Shown: positions 1 to 9,015, counted from the first letter of the stretch. The stretch: 64,000 nt of DNA from Acidovorax sp. DW039 (GCF_037101375.1 NZ_AP029019.1:496001-560000), one strand, 5' to 3'. Numbers and translations: made by a program. Notes: generated from the sequence alone by a model not told the origin.

Positions 1-1
1 C

Positions 2-346
2 ACCCTGGCGCTGGCTCTGGCCATGCCGCTCATCAGCGTGTGGACCACGCTGGCCGCGCTGGCCGGGGGCATGCTGGCGGCAGACATCACGCTGGGCATT
101 TCTCCCTCTTACTTTGTGCAGGCCCTGCCTGCTGCGGTCAAGATCGGCAACCTGGGGCTGGCCGTCGCCAAGTCGGTGGTGTTTGGGGCGTTCATTGCCC
201 TCATCGGCTGCCACTGGGGCCTGCGCGTCAAGCCCAACACCCAGAGCCTGGGTGAGGGCACCACGGCATCGGTGGTCACCTCCATCACCATGGTCATCAT
301 CGTGGACGCGGTGTTTGCCGTGGCCTTCCGCAACGTGGGGATCTGA
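2..346 (+). CDS. MlaE-family lipid ABC transporter permease, C-terminal part
   Basis: The window opens inside this gene; the reading frame starts at base 2 and ends at TGA 344-346. About 114 residues remain, rich in hydrophobic segments, with the GGMLAADITLGIS and TTASVVTSITMVIIVDAVFA stretches typical of the C-terminal half of MlaE-type permeases. These proteins form the inner-membrane channel of MCE lipid transporters. An ATPase gene begins four bases after the stop and an MCE protein follows, so this is one operon. The gene order (permease, ATPase, MCE protein, lipoprotein) differs from mlaFEDCB, so no mla symbol is assigned. Confidence 0.9.
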   Translation, partial: TLALALAMPLISVWTTLAALAGGMLAADITLGISPSYFVQALPAAVKIGNLGLAVAKSVVFGAFIALIGCHWGLRVKPNTQSLGEGTTASVVTSITMVIIVDAVFAVAFRNVGI

Positions 347-349
347 GCC

Positions 350-1258
350 ATGACCGATGTTCAGCGCGCCCCTTCGTCCGCATCCATGCCGCAACCTGTC
401 GCCGTGCCCAACCGCGCCCCTGTCCACGCCCCCACCCAAGAGCCGCCCATTGTCGAAACCAAAGGCCTGTGGACCGTGTTCGGCAAAGGCACCGAAGCCT
501 TTGCCGTGCACCAGGACCTGGAATTCACCGTGCAGCGCGGCGAGATGCTCTCGCTCGTCGGCGGCTCGGGCACCGGCAAAACCGTGCTGCTGCGGCAGAT
601 TCTGGGCCTGGCCCAGCCCACGCGCGGCAGCGTCACCGTGCTGGGTCGTCCTGCATCAGAAATGGGGCGCGAAGGCGCGGCCAGTCGCGTGGGCATGCTG
701 TTCCAGCACGGTGCGCTGTTCTCGGCCTTCAACGTGCTCGACAACGTGGCCTTTGCCCTGCGCGAGCAAGGCACCCTGCCCGAAGACCTGGTACGCGCCG
801 CAGCCCTGGTCAAACTGCAGATGGTGGGCCTCAAGCCCGAGCACGCCACCCGCATGCCTGCCGATCTGTCGGGCGGCATGGTCAAGCGTGTGGCCCTGGC
901 CCGCGCCCTCATCATGGACCCGCCCCTGCTGCTGCTCGACGAGCCCACTGCGGGGCTCGACCCCAGCAGCTCGGACGACTTCTGCGCTCTGGTGCGCGAG
1001 CTGCGCTCGGCCCTGGGGCTCACCGTCATCATGGTCACGCACGACCTCGATACCCTGTTTGCCCTGAGCACCCGCGTGGCCGTGCTGGCCGATAAAAAAG
1101 TCATCGTCACCGGCCCGCCGCACGAGGTGGCCCACTTCAAGCACCCGTTCATCGAACACTTCTTCATGGGCGAACGCGGCCAGCGCGCCATGGCCCCGCT
1201 GCAGCCCCCTGCACCGGGCAACACGCCCAGCGCCGCCGCGCCCTTCAAGGAAACCTGA
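350..1258 (+). CDS. MlaF-like ABC transporter ATP-binding protein
   Basis: Cytoplasmic ATPase that should power the adjacent MlaE-type permease in phospholipid transport across the envelope. The 302-residue protein has Walker A GGSGTGKT (71-78), a Q-loop near 119, an ABC signature written LSGGM (173-177), Walker B LLLLDEP (193-199) and a switch histidine near 231. The LSGGM form instead of LSGGQ is common in the MlaF group. The first 30 residues are a proline-rich extension, and a Pro/Ala tail follows the fold, so the protein is longer than usual MlaF (about 270). Its TGA overlaps the next ATG by one base, indicating coupled translation. Confidence 0.95.
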   Translation: MTDVQRAPSSASMPQPVAVPNRAPVHAPTQEPPIVETKGLWTVFGKGTEAFAVHQDLEFTVQRGEMLSLVGGSGTGKTVLLRQILGLAQPTRGSVTVLGRPASEMGREGAASRVGMLFQHGALFSAFNVLDNVAFALREQGTLPEDLVRAAALVKLQMVGLKPEHATRMPADLSGGMVKRVALARALIMDPPLLLLDEPTAGLDPSSSDDFCALVRELRSALGLTVIMVTHDLDTLFALSTRVAVLADKKVIVTGPPHEVAHFKHPFIEHFFMGERGQRAMAPLQPPAPGNTPSAAAPFKET

Positions 1259-2235
1259 TGGAAAACAAATCACACGCCCTGGCTGCAGGCACCTTTGTCA
1301 TCATCGTGGCCGCATTGCTGGCCGGGCTGGCCATCTGGCTCACTCGCGACAACGCCAACTACGACCTGTACGAACTCACCACCCGCGACGGCGTGAGCGG
1401 CCTGCAACCCCAGGCCGCCGTGCGCTACAAAGGCGTGGCCGTGGGCAAGGTGCAGCGCATCGGGTTTGACCCGCAGGTGCCCGGCAACGTGCTGGTGCGC
1501 ATTGCCGTCAACCACAACGCCCCCGTCAGCCCCACCACCTTTGCCACCCTGGGCTACCAGGGCGTGACCGGCCTGGCCCATGTGCTGCTGGACGACGCCC
1601 CCCAGCCCCTGCCGCCGCTACCCGAGGGCCCCAGCGGCCTGCCACGCCTCACGCTCAAGCCCTCGCCCTTTGGCCGCCTGGCTGAGCAGGCCCCCAACAT
1701 CCTCGCCCAGGTGGAAGAAGCCACGCGCCGTATCAACCAGCTGCTGGGCGACGAAAACCAGCAGCGCATCACCCAGGCGCTGGGGCAGATCGGCCAGGCC
1801 GCCAGCAGCGTCAATATGCTGACCCAGCGCGTGGATGCCGTGGTGCAGAACCGGCTCGACCCCGCCCTGGCATCGCTGCCGCCCCTGGCTGCAGACGCAC
1901 GCAAAACCATGCAATCCCTGCAAAACGCGGGCAACAGCGTGACCACCCTGGCGCAAGACCTGGGCGTCACCGCCCGCCGCCTGAGCGAAGAGGGCGGCGC
2001 CATCGACCAGCTATCCCACGGCACCCAGGTGCTGGCCACCGCGGCCGACAACTTCAGCCGATCCACCCTGCCCAGCATCAACCGCGCCGCCGACGAAACG
2101 GCCCGCGCCGTGCGCCAGATGGGCCTGGCCGCCAGCGCCGTCAGCGACAACCCCCAGCTCTTCATCTACGGCAGCGGCCGCCTGCCCCCCGGCCCCGGCG
2201 AGCCCGGCTTCGTGCTGCCCACGGACCAGCGCTGA
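1258..2235 (+). CDS. MlaD/MCE family periplasmic lipid-binding protein
   Basis: Single-pass inner-membrane protein with a periplasmic MCE domain; family members form rings that receive or pass lipids from the ABC transporter. A hydrophobic anchor lies at residues 9-30, followed by the MCE fold (about 38-120) with the YKGVAVGKVQRIGFDP segment typical of the family. After residue 140 the sequence is a long Gln/Ala-rich helical region, as in tunnel-type MCE proteins, making it longer (325 aa) than E. coli MlaD (183 aa). The start overlaps the ATPase stop by one base. The partner lipoprotein gene follows after about 100 bases. Confidence 0.93.
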   Translation: MENKSHALAAGTFVIIVAALLAGLAIWLTRDNANYDLYELTTRDGVSGLQPQAAVRYKGVAVGKVQRIGFDPQVPGNVLVRIAVNHNAPVSPTTFATLGYQGVTGLAHVLLDDAPQPLPPLPEGPSGLPRLTLKPSPFGRLAEQAPNILAQVEEATRRINQLLGDENQQRITQALGQIGQAASSVNMLTQRVDAVVQNRLDPALASLPPLAADARKTMQSLQNAGNSVTTLAQDLGVTARRLSEEGGAIDQLSHGTQVLATAADNFSRSTLPSINRAADETARAVRQMGLAASAVSDNPQLFIYGSGRLPPGPGEPGFVLPTDQR

Positions 2236-2333
2236 CCAGCGCTGAGCCGCATGGCATTTTTGAATCCCTGCACACCGCACCGCCCCGTACCACTCACAGG
2301 CCCCTCCAAACGACCTCACCCAAGGCGCACACC

Positions 2334-3038
2334 ATGCACACACCCTCTGCCCGCCAACGCCACATTGCTACCAAAAGCGTAGCTGCTCGCGCTTATGCAG
2401 CGGGCTCTGCGGGTGTTTTGGTGGCCATGCTCCTGTCAGGCTGTGGCGCACTGCCCGCCGCCCCCAACCGCCCCGTGTCGTATGACTTTGGCCCCGGCCC
2501 CACCAGCTACACCGCCACAGACCGCCGCGCGCCCCTGCCCCCCATCGCCCTGGCCGATGTAGAAGCCACCGGCCTGGTGGAAGGCAGCACCGCCGTGCAA
2601 TACCGCCTGGCCTACGCCGACGCCCAGCAACTGCGCCCCTACACCCTGGCCCGCTGGACGCAACCCCCCGTGCAACTGGTGCAGCAAGCCCTGCGCACCC
2701 AACTGGGCCAGCGCCGCCCCGTGCTGCAAGACGCCGACGCCGCCGCCCAGGCCCGCGACACCGCCCGCGGCGGCAAGCTGCCCGCCGTCCTGCGCATCGA
2801 GCTGGAGGAATTCAGCCACGTCTTCACCGCCCCCACCGACAGCACCGGCCTGCTGCGCCTGCGCGCCACCCTGGTAGACCCCACCCCCGCAGGCGAAACC
2901 CTGCTGGGCCAGCGCGTCTTCATCGTGCAAAAGCCTGCACCCACGCCCGACGCAGCGGGGGGAACGCGGGCACTGGCTGCGGCTGCGCGGCAGGTGGCGG
3001 AGGAGGTGGATGAGTGGGTGGGGGCGGTGGTGCGGTGA
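2334..3038 (+). CDS. ABC-type transport auxiliary lipoprotein
   Basis: Predicted outer-membrane lipoprotein serving the upstream MCE transporter, similar in layout to PqiC-like auxiliary lipoproteins. Residues 25-37 form a hydrophobic segment ending in the lipobox LSGC, followed by GALPAAPNRPVSYDFGP, a usual beginning of this family's domain. The mature part is about 200 residues. The n-region (residues 12-24) is encoded by a copy of the dispersed TAGCTGC repeat, so the present signal peptide may have been remodelled by that repeat. It is the last gene of the operon; base composition falls sharply about 60 bases after its stop. Confidence 0.88.
   Translation: MHTPSARQRHIATKSVAARAYAAGSAGVLVAMLLSGCGALPAAPNRPVSYDFGPGPTSYTATDRRAPLPPIALADVEATGLVEGSTAVQYRLAYADAQQLRPYTLARWTQPPVQLVQQALRTQLGQRRPVLQDADAAAQARDTARGGKLPAVLRIELEEFSHVFTAPTDSTGLLRLRATLVDPTPAGETLLGQRVFIVQKPAPTPDAAGGTRALAAAARQVAEEVDEWVGAVVR
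2364..2402 (+). repeat. dispersed TAGCTGC repeat, copy inside lipoprotein gene
   Basis: The stretch reads CTACCAAAAGCGTAGCTGCTCGCGCTTATGCAG and matches the left half of the dispersed palindromic repeat seen elsewhere in the window. It lies in frame inside the start of the lipoprotein gene and codes for SVAARAYAAG, just ahead of the hydrophobic core. It is shorter and more diverged than intergenic copies, so this assignment is moderately sure. Confidence 0.5.
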
Positions 3039-3475
3039 GCGTTGCTCTGGCGAATACCGCGGGCGGCGACCAACGGCTCTCGTCCGATGAGTTCTCCTTT
3101 GAATTACCCAGCACAAAGGAGGAATGCGGTTCAAGTACGTCTATTGATTTCGGTGAATCTTTATGCATTGCGCAAATCGAACGCGCCAATGGTCCTGTAA
3201 ACAAGGTGATATAGCAAATTTTCGACGGATTAACACTTTGGAGCGACAGTTGAAAATTAAATGATAGTAAGTCTTTGCTCTTTCTAGGGGGCTCAGTCTT
3301 TATATACCTTCGTCATACAGAATTGGCGGACTTTTAGGTGAGTACTGTGAGCTTTTGTCATTCAGGTCTCGTGTTTGACGTGCGCTGCATACCCGTAAAA
3401 GGTACGATTGCCAAGTTGGCTGAGCGATGGTGCTAAAAATGCATCATCGCTAAATAAAAATATTTGGGAGTTTAA
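3039..3475. other. gene-free left edge of the rhs island
   Basis: No convincing gene was found in these 437 bases. The first 60 bases keep the high GC of the transporter operon; from about 3100 onward the sequence becomes visibly AT-rich and stays so into the rhs gene, so the island boundary is placed near 3100. A short plus-strand reading frame (3014-3214) straddles that boundary and has no ribosome-binding site. A stem-loop lies at 3424-3450, close to the rhs start. Confidence 0.5.
3424..3450 (+). promoter_or_regulatory. stem-loop in the rhs leader
   Basis: GCGATGGTGC (3424-3433) can pair with GCATCATCGC (3441-3450) around a seven-base AT loop, with one G-U pair. It is followed by TAAATAAAAATATTT rather than a clean T run. 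It lies 26 bases upstream of the rhs ATG and could act as an attenuator or a 5' stabiliser; which one cannot be told from sequence. Confidence 0.4.
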
Positions 3476-6400
3476 ATGTCTTTTTTGAAGTTGAAAATTT
3501 TCAGTGTTTTAGGTGGTGTATTCGTATTTATCTTTCTTTCTCTTTCTCCGGAAGGAGTGTGGGCCTATGATTCCAATTATAAGACAGCGTGTGTGGAATC
3601 TACTTCTGAGGGATTTTATCACTGCATACTAAAGCCCTCAGATTTTTCGCCATGGTCGTATCAAACCGGATATGGCGCTTCCGCATCCTCTGTGGGTGAT
3701 GCTGCACGAAATACCTATGATTATTTCTTTGGAAATCCGGAATCGGCGGCATGTTCTGTCGGGTATACGATAGGTCCAGCCAAAGTAATTTATAGAGATT
3801 ACTTTATTCATTCTGCAGAGCCTACGCGCACAGCCAACGATATGGCTATAACTTGGGGGATTTTGAACGAGAAGAAAGAATGCACTGGCGTCGAGCTTCG
3901 ACTGGTGGTTCAAATTTTTGGGGATCGTCAACCCACATGTGCTCCATACGAAGAGTATTATTTTAGCGACATTAGGTCTTATGGATGTGGGGCAAGGGTA
4001 GAAAAATATCCCGTTGCTGCAAGTTTGAAATGCCTAAATGGTTGTCATGGGAATCCAATCTTCGCTCCAACCAGAGAGAAGGTTGAAATATCAGTTGATC
4101 TGAGCAGTCAAGGGGCTATGCCTCTTGAATTCATAAGAACTTACAGAAGTCATCGGGTGAGAGATTCCAAAATTTGGCTTCGATCCAATCCAAAAAAATT
4201 AAGAGACAATTCGTTGAGTGCAGGTTGGATACATAACCACGAAATTCAATTAGTTTACGTGCGCGTGCCTAATGATGATTCAGGAATATTTGATCAGGTC
4301 AGGATTCAGATGCCGGATGGTGCATTTCACTATTTTGATCGCCGTGCTGGGGTGTACATCCCCCGTCACAAGCTGCACGAGTTGAGTAAAAATAGTGACA
4401 ATAGTGGTTGGGTCTTTTGGGATGGGGAAAATGAGGAGAAATTTCTATTTGATGCTCAAGGGCGAATTGCCAAAATAATCTTTAGGAATGGATGGTTCTT
4501 GACTTATGAGTATGGCGATTCCGGGGTTCTTAGCTTCGTTAGAAACTCTTTTGGTAATTATTTGGAGTTTTCTTACGATGACCTTGGTCGAATCGCTTCT
4601 GTCAAATCATCTGGCAACAAGGCTGTTGGTTATGGCTACTCTGGAGGAAGGTTGAGCACAATCAGACACAGTGATGGACATATAAAGCAATATGTCTATG
4701 ACGATGTTCGGTGGCCGAATCATTTGACTGGAGTTGTGGACGAACTTGGCACACGGGTTGCAACCTATGTGTACGACGCTGAAGGGTGGGCTGTTAGTAC
4801 AGAAAACGCAGGTGGTGTTAATCGCTATGCAATATCTCAACCTCCTACTGTCTATGGCAACAATTTGGCAGCAGTAGTTACTGATCCGCTTGGAACTACC
4901 CGGGTGTTCAATCACCAATACTTTAATAGCGAGTTGAAATACGTTGGCACTTCATTACCGCCCGCATTTGGCGCGGAAAGACCGCAATCGTACGTCTCCT
5001 ATAACAATATAGGCCTTAAACAATATGGCCGTGATATGTTGGGGGCTGCTGACTTCGCTCAGTGGGATGTCAGTAGGTTGTTGCCGGTCTCCGTGACTGA
5101 ATCTTCGAACCGCAGTGTGTCCCGCACCACCACCACAGACTGGCACCCCCAGTTCCGCCTACCAGTCAAGGTCACAGAGCCCGGCCGAGAAACCGCCTAC
5201 ACCTACGACAGCGTAGGCAACCCCCTCTCGCAAACCATCACTGACAGCGCATCCGGCATCTCCCGCACCAAGCGCTGGACCTACCACGCCAACGGCCTGG
5301 TCGCCACCGAGACTGCCCCCAACGGCGCAGTCACCAGCTACCAATACGACAGCTACGGCAACCTCACCCAGGCCACCAACGCCCTGGGCCAAGTTGACAC
5401 CTACACCCACGACGGCGCAGGCCGGGTGCTCACCCACACTGCGCCCACCGGGCTCGTCACCACCTACACCTACGACCCCCGTGGCCGTCTGCTCACCACC
5501 AGCGCGGGTGGCTTGACTACCACGCTCACCTACCGCCCTAGCGGGCAAGTGGCCACCGTCACCACCCCCTACGGGCACACCACCAGCTACAGCTACGACG
5601 CCGCCCAGCGCCTGACCGGCTGGAGCGACAACCGCGGCCACAGCGGCAGCTACGTGCTCGACCCCATGGGCAACCGGCTGAGCGAAGAAATCCGCGACGC
5701 CCAAGGCCAAACTGCCTGGAAGCTGGCGCGCACCATCAACAGCCTCAACCGCGTGGCCAGCACCACCGTGGGCAGCGCAGGTGCACCCGTCACCTACGGC
5801 TACGACGCCAACGGCGACCTGATCAGCGCCACGCAAACCTTCAACAGCGCAGCGCGCACCACCCAGTGGCAGCTAGACGCCCTGCGCCGCGTGGCCGCCA
5901 CCACGTCCACCGAAGGCGCCACCGCCAGCGTGGCCTACAACGCCTTGGACGACATCACCCAAGCCACCGACTTCAAACAAGTCGCCACAAGCTACACCCG
6001 CGACGCCCTGGGCAACGCCAAGGCAGAAACCAGCCCCGACAGCGGCAGCCAAAGCGCCACCTACGACAGCCTGGGCCTGCCCCAGCAAGTGACAGACGCC
6101 ATGGGCCGGGCCACCACCATCACCCGCGACGCCCTGGGCCGACCCACCCGGCTGGAATACGCCGACGGCACCGCCACCACACTGCACTACGACCTGGGCG
6201 GAGCCACCTACAACGCCAGCGGCGCACCGCAGGCCAGCGTGGGCTATTTGAGCGAAGTGCGTGACCCCAGCGCCACCACCAGCTACCAGCGCGACCTGCT
6301 CGGCCGCATCGTGCGCAAAACCCAAACCCTGGCGGGTGGCAACCTGCAAAGCGTGGGCTATAGCTACGCCAGCGCAGGCAGCGCCGGGGCAGGGCAGCTG

Positions 6401-8308
6401 CAAAGCATCACCTACCCCAGCGGCAAAACCCTACAGTACAGCTACGATGCCACCGGCCAGATCAACGCCGTGCAGTGGGCCGGGCAACCCCTGCTCAGCA
6501 ACATCGGCTGGACCCCCCTGGGCCAACCCACAGGCTGGCAATGGAGCGGCTTTGCCAACACCGCAGGGCGCAACAACGCCAACCAAGGCACTGGCGACGG
6601 CACCAACGCCACTAACGCCACCCCCCTGACAGAGCGCCGCACCTACACCGACGCAGGCCAACTCGCCAGCAGCGCCCTGCTGCAACTGGGCTGGGACAGC
6701 GCAGGCCGCGTCAGCTCCATCGCCCAACAGCACATGCTGCCCGGCACCCAAAGCGCAGGCAATGCAGGCGGCACGGCCCAGCCCCAGGCCGTCACCCTCA
6801 GCAGCACCTACAGCTACGACAACGCAGGCCGCCTCATCACCAGCGCCCACAGCGCCCCCGCCACGCTGGCCCTGCCCAGCGGCTGGAGCCTGTCTGACAC
6901 CATCGGTGCCAACAGCATGGGCTACGCCTACGACACCAACGGCAACCGCACCCAGGCCAGCTACACCCTCCAAACCCTGGCAGGCACTGCCACAGAGCAG
7001 CGCACCGAGCAAACCGCCAGCGGCACCAACCGCCTGCAAAGCCACAGCCACACCTACACACCCGCAGGCAGCAACGCCAGCCAGACCACCACACAAGACT
7101 ACCCCCGAGACGCCAGCGGTTCACTCACCCGCCTGGGCAGCCAGACCCTGCAATACAACGCCCAAGGGCGCATAGCCGCCATTGCCACGGCAGGGGGCAG
7201 CAGCAACACCGCACCCACCTACAGCTACCAATACAACAGCAGCGCCCAGCGCCTGCTCAAAACAGACCACCGCACAGGTACTGCAGCCAACACAGCAACC
7301 CCGGCCACAGAAGCCACCCTGTACGCAGACGACGCCACCGGCTCCACCGTGCTGGGCCAATACAGCAACCAACGCAGCACAAACAGCGCAGCCCCCGCAG
7401 GAGAGACAGACAGCACCGAAGTGCTATGGCTACCCACCGCCAGCGGCCCCATGCCCATTGGGGCACAAATCAATGGCCGCCTGTACGCCATAGACAGCGA
7501 CCACCTCAACACCCCGCGCCGCCTGACCAATGCGCAAGGGCAAGTGGTGTGGCAATGGCTGATTACGAGCTATGGAGAAGTCGCCCCCACCACCGGGGCC
7601 ACAGGCTACGCGTTTGAAGCGCCGCAGCTCGGAGGCAGCAGCAACACCTCAGGCAACGTGTACAGCGAAGAAGTGAACTTCAAGCTGCGCTATCCGGGGC
7701 AAGTGTGGGACGAAGAGACGGGGTTGAGCTACAACCTGAATCGGTACTATGACGGGCAGGCGGGGAGGTATGTCCAAAGCGACCCGATTGGGCTGGATGG
7801 GGGGTGGAATCGGTTTGCCTATGTGGGGGGGAATCCGTTGTTGTATTTCGATTCCACCGGCCTGGCACCGAGCACCACGAAGAGCGGTGAACTGGCTAGG
7901 ACGTTCTACGAGTGCATGGCCGAAGTCGGCCTCGATCGTCCGAGGTTTGGTCCTCCAGTGCAATTTGATGACAACCTTGCTGGGTCGGGGAGGGCGAATC
8001 GGTTTACTAGACAAATCACGCTAGATTCCACTCTCTACAACGACGCTTCACTCTTCAATGCCGATGGCTCAATGAACAACGCGACCGCCGCGAATTTCGC
8101 GCACACCTTGATCCACGAAGGTCTGCATACTCGCGAGGGAGTACTCGGGTTCATCGCTCGGGGCTTGATGGACCTTGCCGCCCGTATGGACGTCGGAGAC
8201 GGACATGATCCCCTCTACAACGGCTATGCAGATAACCTAATGAAGTGGAAGGGCAAGGAGCTCTTGGATTGCATGGGCCGCAAGATGAGGAATCAGCAAT
8301 GCAAATAA
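3476..8308 (+). CDS. Sec-exported RHS repeat protein with HEXXH C-terminal tip
   Basis: A 1610-residue polymorphic-toxin-like RHS protein. Residues 1-30 form a Sec signal peptide ending VWA. Residues 30-190 are a cysteine-rich domain I do not recognise. From about 190 there is a DUF6531-like segment (GNPIFAPTREKVEISVDL), then YD repeats such as YQYDSYGNLTQATNALGQ through the core, ending with the conserved RHS block RYVQSDPIGLDGGWNRF and YFDSTGL (to 1463). The remaining 147 residues are the variable tip; HEGLH (1547-1551) is a zinc-metallopeptidase-type HEXXH motif. Start ATG has GGGAG nine bases upstream. The first 1600 bases are AT-rich, then composition jumps to high GC near 5100, so the gene looks chimeric. 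No type VI PAAR or VgrG is seen nearby. Confidence 0.93.
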   Translation: MSFLKLKIFSVLGGVFVFIFLSLSPEGVWAYDSNYKTACVESTSEGFYHCILKPSDFSPWSYQTGYGASASSVGDAARNTYDYFFGNPESAACSVGYTIGPAKVIYRDYFIHSAEPTRTANDMAITWGILNEKKECTGVELRLVVQIFGDRQPTCAPYEEYYFSDIRSYGCGARVEKYPVAASLKCLNGCHGNPIFAPTREKVEISVDLSSQGAMPLEFIRTYRSHRVRDSKIWLRSNPKKLRDNSLSAGWIHNHEIQLVYVRVPNDDSGIFDQVRIQMPDGAFHYFDRRAGVYIPRHKLHELSKNSDNSGWVFWDGENEEKFLFDAQGRIAKIIFRNGWFLTYEYGDSGVLSFVRNSFGNYLEFSYDDLGRIASVKSSGNKAVGYGYSGGRLSTIRHSDGHIKQYVYDDVRWPNHLTGVVDELGTRVATYVYDAEGWAVSTENAGGVNRYAISQPPTVYGNNLAAVVTDPLGTTRVFNHQYFNSELKYVGTSLPPAFGAERPQSYVSYNNIGLKQYGRDMLGAADFAQWDVSRLLPVSVTESSNRSVSRTTTTDWHPQFRLPVKVTEPGRETAYTYDSVGNPLSQTITDSASGISRTKRWTYHANGLVATETAPNGAVTSYQYDSYGNLTQATNALGQVDTYTHDGAGRVLTHTAPTGLVTTYTYDPRGRLLTTSAGGLTTTLTYRPSGQVATVTTPYGHTTSYSYDAAQRLTGWSDNRGHSGSYVLDPMGNRLSEEIRDAQGQTAWKLARTINSLNRVASTTVGSAGAPVTYGYDANGDLISATQTFNSAARTTQWQLDALRRVAATTSTEGATASVAYNALDDITQATDFKQVATSYTRDALGNAKAETSPDSGSQSATYDSLGLPQQVTDAMGRATTITRDALGRPTRLEYADGTATTLHYDLGGATYNASGAPQASVGYLSEVRDPSATTSYQRDLLGRIVRKTQTLAGGNLQSVGYSYASAGSAGAGQLQSITYPSGKTLQYSYDATGQINAVQWAGQPLLSNIGWTPLGQPTGWQWSGFANTAGRNNANQGTGDGTNATNATPLTERRTYTDAGQLASSALLQLGWDSAGRVSSIAQQHMLPGTQSAGNAGGTAQPQAVTLSSTYSYDNAGRLITSAHSAPATLALPSGWSLSDTIGANSMGYAYDTNGNRTQASYTLQTLAGTATEQRTEQTASGTNRLQSHSHTYTPAGSNASQTTTQDYPRDASGSLTRLGSQTLQYNAQGRIAAIATAGGSSNTAPTYSYQYNSSAQRLLKTDHRTGTAANTATPATEATLYADDATGSTVLGQYSNQRSTNSAAPAGETDSTEVLWLPTASGPMPIGAQINGRLYAIDSDHLNTPRRLTNAQGQVVWQWLITSYGEVAPTTGATGYAFEAPQLGGSSNTSGNVYSEEVNFKLRYPGQVWDEETGLSYNLNRYYDGQAGRYVQSDPIGLDGGWNRFAYVGGNPLLYFDSTGLAPSTTKSGELARTFYECMAEVGLDRPRFGPPVQFDDNLAGSGRANRFTRQITLDSTLYNDASLFNADGSMNNATAANFAHTLIHEGLHTREGVLGFIARGLMDLAARMDVGDGHDPLYNGYADNLMKWKGKELLDCMGRKMRNQQCK

Positions 8309-8715
8309 TTGGCTTCTGGAAAAAACCATCCCTGATTGGTGTCCTGGCTACCTTGATGTTGATCGGCATCCTCGCGGGCGCATTGATACCCGAGGGCTGT
8401 TCAGCCTCATGCAAAGTTGCTCGGTTTGCCAATTCATCTGCTGTTTCCGACATTCTTCGGCGGGGACAAGCGAGCGGCAGTCTTGAAGTGTCTCCGCAAA
8501 CTCTTCCGAAGCCAAAAGCTGATCTCAACTCACGTCCACCCACTGTTGAAGCCTACATGACGGATGCGCTTGGGAATGCGCTGATCGTGGCAGAGAGAGG
8601 TTCAGTAGTGATCGCCGTGCAGCGTCAATCTGACCGACTGACATGCAGAGTGATTTATCCCGACGTCGACTCGAAATGGTGCAACCTTCCGCCGATCGTC
8701 GCTGGTAAGCAGTGA
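8299..8715 (+). CDS. small membrane-anchored protein, candidate immunity protein
   Basis: Begins at an ATG overlapping the last ten bases of the rhs gene and encodes 138 residues; an in-frame start 54 bases upstream is less likely because it would lie fully within rhs. Residues 10-30 are a strong hydrophobic segment after a lysine pair, so the rest (with four cysteines) probably faces the periplasm. I recognise no family. Position and overlap directly after an RHS toxin tip are the classic place for the cognate immunity gene, and a periplasm-facing inhibitor would suit an exported protease tip. Function is therefore inferred from context only. Confidence 0.7.
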   Translation: MQIIGFWKKPSLIGVLATLMLIGILAGALIPEGCSASCKVARFANSSAVSDILRRGQASGSLEVSPQTLPKPKADLNSRPPTVEAYMTDALGNALIVAERGSVVIAVQRQSDRLTCRVIYPDVDSKWCNLPPIVAGKQ

Positions 8716-8883
8716 GTGTGTCCTCACGGTGTGGCGTCTAACTATCCACGCCGTAGCGGAAGAAATGGGGTCAGGTCTTGCCTTTTGCCTGAATCGCACA
8801 AAACCTGGCACCTCTCGACGGCAGATTGACAGGTGAAGTCCCAAACGCCCCTCACACGCCAGCTTGTAGTTATCGAAAACTCC

Positions 8884-8938
8884 TAAATTGATAGCTTTCA
8901 GCGCTTATTTATCAAGCGCTATTAGCCCATTTGGCTCA
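8884..8938 (+). repeat. dispersed TAGCTGC repeat
   Basis: TTGATAGCTTTCAGCGCTTA followed by an AAGCGCT arm gives the family palindrome AGCGCTT-N-AAGCGCT and ends with the usual TTTGGCT tail. It marks the left side of the decayed rhs fragment. Confidence 0.75.
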
Positions 8939-9015
8939 ACCCCTACCAAGGCAAGCAGGCTCTACCCCCTGCTTGCCTTTGTCTTTGCCGGGCTCGCATC
9001 TACGGTAGCCACCAG

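Noticed and set aside
3014-3214. 66-codon plus-strand frame after the lipoprotein gene
   Set aside because: Straddles the compositional boundary, starts inside the lipoprotein gene and lacks a ribosome-binding site.
8760-8790. Remnant of a REP-associated transposase region
   Set aside because: Only a short string (GGGGTCAGGTCTTGCC) recalls it; no transposase frame or paired hairpins are present.
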